Source: Kiritimatiellia bacterium
GTDB lineage: Bacteria > Verrucomicrobiota > Kiritimatiellia > RFP12 > UBA1067
Length of the DNA stretch: 7,762 nucleotides
Assembly (NCBI GenBank): GCA_017521065.1
Contig: JAFXEA010000549.1
Coordinates: 1-7,762 of the forward strand
Direction: 5' to 3'
How positions within the stretch are numbered: position 1 is the first letter of the stretch; each line of letters starts with the position of its first letter. The position numbers were made by a program, and so were the translations under genes. A model generated the notes under the pieces. It was given only the letters and a program-made list of their open reading frames with translations. It ran no database searches and was not told the DNA's origin. Positions 6,300-7,762 of the stretch are shown here, in pieces.

Positions 6300-7445
6300 C
6301 TACTTCCCTTTCACGCAGGACATGATCTCATCTGCGGCAATTGCAAGCGGCTCACCATCAGCCTGAAGATAGCCCATCGCATCATCAAGCCTTTTTGCCG
6401 CAGCAAACCGGACAGCAGAATCCGAAAGCCACGCATCCAGCTGATCCGCGACGGCAGCTGGAGTGAAATTCTCCTGAAGGAGTTCCGGCATAGGCGGCTC
6501 GAACCCGCATTTCTCCGCCACGACGTTCGCAAGCCCGACGTGCTTCACGCCTTTTATGACACGTCGTGCGAACCATGCAAGCGCAGGCCCGACGGCATAC
6601 ACCAGCACTGTAGGACAGCGCACAAGTGCCGCCTCCAATGTTGCTGTTCCGCTCGCAACCGCCGCGCAATCCGCGATACGCAAAAGCTCACGCGCCTTCC
6701 CCTTCTGAATCTCGACAGGCGGCAACCCTTCGAAGCTCTCAACTATGCGACGGATTTCTCGCTCAGCCGCATCGTTCGCCGCCGGAATGCAAACGCGAAG
6801 CTTCAGATCGCGCCCCTTGTCCATGAGCAGTTTCAACGCTTCAAGAAGACGGGGAAGTATCCGCTGTATCTCGCCCATGCGTGACCCCGGCAAAAGCGCA
6901 AGAGTCTTTCCTTTGTCTCCGCCCATTTCCGAGACTTTGATTTCACCCGTCTCCTGTTCCACAACCTTCACAAGCGGATGACCGATGAACTTCGCATCCA
7001 AGCCTGTGCCTTCGAACAGTTTCGGTTCGAACGGGAAAAAACAAAGCAGTTTTGTAAGCGCCGCGGCGACCTTGGGAATCCGCCCCTGATGCCACGCCCA
7101 AACCTGAGGGCATACCATGTGGACGGACGGGATGCCAAGACCTTTCGCATATTCGGCAAGTTTCAGATTAAGACCGGGATAGTCCACGGTCGCCACAACG
7201 TCCGGTCTCCATTCACGTATCGCCCGCTTCATCGTCCTTGCGACACCGAGAAAATAGAACAGCTTCCGCAGCACAGGCCAGAATCCCATCACGGCAAGAT
7301 CAGCGGTTCTGAATCCGTAATCTCCATAGCCGCGAATCTCCGCGCCATGAGAACGCAGCAGCCACGCAAGCCGTTCGGCATACAGAACACCTGATTCCTC
7401 GCCTGCCAACAGCAGTATTTTCGGATTTCTCCCCAAACTTTCCAT
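6300..7445 (-). CDS. lpxB: Lipid-A-disaccharide synthase LpxB
   Basis: 381 residues from ATG 7445, close to the ~382 of E. coli LpxB. This GT19, GT-B-fold enzyme joins UDP-2,3-diacylglucosamine and lipid X to make the lipid A disaccharide at the inner face of the inner membrane. Landmarks in order: LLLAGEESG (11-19), LAVMGFWPVL (50-59), VATVDYPGLNLKLAEYA with Asp88 at the catalytic Asp position (84-100), CPQVWAW (112-118), CFFPFEPKLFE (135-145), FIGHP (153-157), LLPGSRMGEI (184-193), ASGTATLEAAL (264-274), GLANVVAE (304-311) and PELLQENFTP (320-329). GEESGV replaces the usual GExSGD, and the stretch before LAVMG is a little shorter than in proteobacterial enzymes. An upstream in-frame ATG at 7502 adds 19 residues foreign to the family and lies before the promoter, so it is rejected. 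First gene of the operon; probably leaderless. Confidence 0.96.
   Translation of the reverse strand: MESLGRNPKILLLAGEESGVLYAERLAWLLRSHGAEIRGYGDYGFRTADLAVMGFWPVLRKLFYFLGVARTMKRAIREWRPDVVATVDYPGLNLKLAEYAKGLGIPSVHMVCPQVWAWHQGRIPKVAAALTKLLCFFPFEPKLFEGTGLDAKFIGHPLVKVVEQETGEIKVSEMGGDKGKTLALLPGSRMGEIQRILPRLLEALKLLMDKGRDLKLRVCIPAANDAAEREIRRIVESFEGLPPVEIQKGKARELLRIADCAAVASGTATLEAALVRCPTVLVYAVGPALAWFARRVIKGVKHVGLANVVAEKCGFEPPMPELLQENFTPAAVADQLDAWLSDSAVRFAAAKRLDDAMGYLQADGEPLAIAADEIMSCVKGK
6303..6309 (-). promoter_or_regulatory. Ribosome binding site for the Nudix gene
   Basis: AGGGAAG on the minus strand, 7 bases before ATG 6295, overlaps the last codons of lpxB. It supports translation of the Nudix gene from the lpxB message. 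Confidence 0.65.
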
Positions 7446-7452
7446 GCCGCAG

Positions 7453-7481
7453 ATTATAGCATATATGGGTATTATGCAAAA
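7453..7481 (-). promoter_or_regulatory. Extended -10 promoter for lpxB, predicted leaderless start
   Basis: On the minus strand, TGCTATAAT (7461-7453) is a perfect -10 box with the extended TGn element. A weak -35 lies 15-17 bases upstream (TTGCAT at 7479-7474, or TTTTGC at 7481-7476). Only seven bases separate the -10 box from ATG 7445, so transcription should begin at or one base before the A of the start codon. No Shine-Dalgarno precedes this ATG. Basis: sigma70-type consensus spacing. Confidence 0.75.
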
Positions 7482-7523
7482 CTCTGGTTTTCTGGAGTTC
7501 ACCTCAAAAGCCGCCTTTTCGAG
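7478..7523 (-). terminator. Two weak hairpins after the sctU-like gene
   Basis: On the minus strand, CTCGAAAAG (7523-7515) pairs with CTTTTGAG (7510-7503) with one bulged base and a 4-base loop. AACTC (7499-7495) then pairs with GAGTT (7484-7480) and is followed by the T run at 7481-7478. Either could end transcription from the upstream gene just before the lpxB promoter, but both are weak and the second overlaps the -35 region. Confidence 0.3.
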
Positions 7524-7602
7524 TCAAGAAGAGATAAAACCTCAACCTCGAACAGGTATGGCACATACTTTCATGCATTTTCCATATTTCAATGTCATCC
7601 TG

Positions 7603-7762
7603 TCAAATGGTGATTTCGTCGAGTTCGCGCTCTTCGCGGCGGGCTTCTTCAAGGCGCTTCACCCACTTCAGGACTTCGGCGACAGGTTCGATGAGTTCAG
7701 GCGGGATGTAGTCCTCAACCTTGCCGAGAGCATAGAGGCGCCGCGCAAGCGATATGTCCTCC
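7603..7762 (-). CDS. sctU: Type III secretion export apparatus switch protein, SctU/FlhB family, C-terminal fragment
   Basis: The minus-strand frame is open from the window edge to TGA at 7605-7603 and gives the last 52 residues. They match the end of the cytoplasmic domain of SctU/FlhB proteins: EDISLARRLYALGKVEDYIP, then PELIEPVAEVLKWVKRLEEA, then a charged tail. The pattern LAR-LY...V..YIP...IE..AEVLxW is closest from memory to injectisome YscU (IPLARALY...HYIPAEQIEATAEVLRWL). Flagellar FlhB has a similar end, so flagellar identity is not excluded. In the family this domain, after self-cleavage at an NPTH motif (outside this window), switches secretion from needle or hook subunits to later substrates at the inner membrane. 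It reads in the same direction as lpxB, ending 157 bases before it. Confidence 0.72.
   Translation of the reverse strand, partial: EDISLARRLYALGKVEDYIPPELIEPVAEVLKWVKRLEEARREERELDEITI

Larger units (their letters stand above)
7446..7602 (-). other. Spacer between the sctU-like gene and lpxB
   Basis: This is the only sizeable gene-free stretch (157 bases). On the minus strand it holds, in order, a short perfect inverted repeat GTATG-tgc-CATAC (7568-7556), a tandem GAGGTT repeat (7549-7538), two weak hairpins and the lpxB promoter. A TTGACA hexamer (7606-7601) overlaps the upstream stop codon; the best -10 partner is a poor GAAAAT 18 bases downstream. A protein-like frame from ATG 7585 to a TGA at 7499 is broken by UGA at its fifth codon. 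None of these amounts to a recognised RNA gene. Confidence 0.5.

Noticed and set aside
6102..6884. Plus-strand open frame of 260 codons
   Set aside because: It runs antisense to the Nudix gene and lpxB, both of which carry full family motifs. The product is Arg/Ser/Pro-rich, typical of a shadow frame in G+C-rich DNA.
7443..7502. Longer lpxB start at ATG 7502 adding 19 residues
   Set aside because: The extra residues are not part of LpxB, and the codons lie across and upstream of the extended -10 promoter, so they would not be in the predicted mRNA.
7499..7585. Reading UGA as selenocysteine or another amino acid in the spacer frame
   Set aside because: No convincing SECIS-like hairpin was seen right after the UGA, the frame is under 30 codons, and UGA ends several clear genes here, so genome-wide recoding is excluded.
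1..7762. CRISPR array, tRNA, IS element or attachment site
   Set aside because: No regularly spaced repeats, cloverleaf, terminal inverted repeats with a transposase, or duplicated flanks could be found by eye.

Overview
The window comes from a Gram-negative bacterium. It carries lpxB, an essential lipid A gene, a cluster of lipopolysaccharide or surface-glycan glycosyltransferases, a Sec-exported hydrolase, and the last 52 residues of a type III secretion export protein of the SctU/FlhB family. Genes are tightly packed and the proteins have a gut or rumen flavour (an AAA-ATPase-like/PD-(D/E)XK protein and short Ala-rich signal peptides). My best guess is a PVC-group organism such as Kiritimatiellae or Lentisphaerae, but this is a low-confidence inference from general character, with no marker gene behind it.

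Plus strand, 1-4832: one apparent operon of five overlapping or abutting genes. In order they are the C-terminal end of a PD-(D/E)XK nuclease-like protein, a YrbL-like kinase-fold/GT8 glycosyltransferase fusion, a GT2 glycosyltransferase, a polysaccharide pyruvyl transferase family protein, and a short GT4 glycosyltransferase. The first three junctions are ATGA, ATGA and TAATG stop/start overlaps, and the fourth has a 1-base gap, so translation is probably coupled. The predicted output is a surface glycan (LPS core, O-chain or capsule) that may be decorated with acidic groups: phosphate if the YrbL-like domain is active, pyruvate ketal if the PssT-like protein is a true pyruvyl transferase.

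Minus strand, 7445-4837: a second operon, lpxB - Nudix hydrolase - exported alpha/beta hydrolase. lpxB has an extended -10 promoter (TGcTATAAT) only seven bases before its ATG and no Shine-Dalgarno, so it is probably read from a leaderless mRNA. The operon converges on the glycan operon with 4 bases between stop codons. Its likely terminator hairpin lies inside the last codons of the GT4 gene.

Minus strand, 7762-7603: the end of the SctU/FlhB-family gene, followed by a 157-base spacer (7446-7602) with weak hairpins, the lpxB promoter and a protein-like reading frame broken by one UGA. The glycan genes look more A+T-rich than lpxB: single 60-base lines counted by eye gave 40-45% versus 63% G+C. 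This fits a variable glycan locus beside a conserved lipid A gene. No tRNA, rRNA, CRISPR array, IS element or attachment site was seen.
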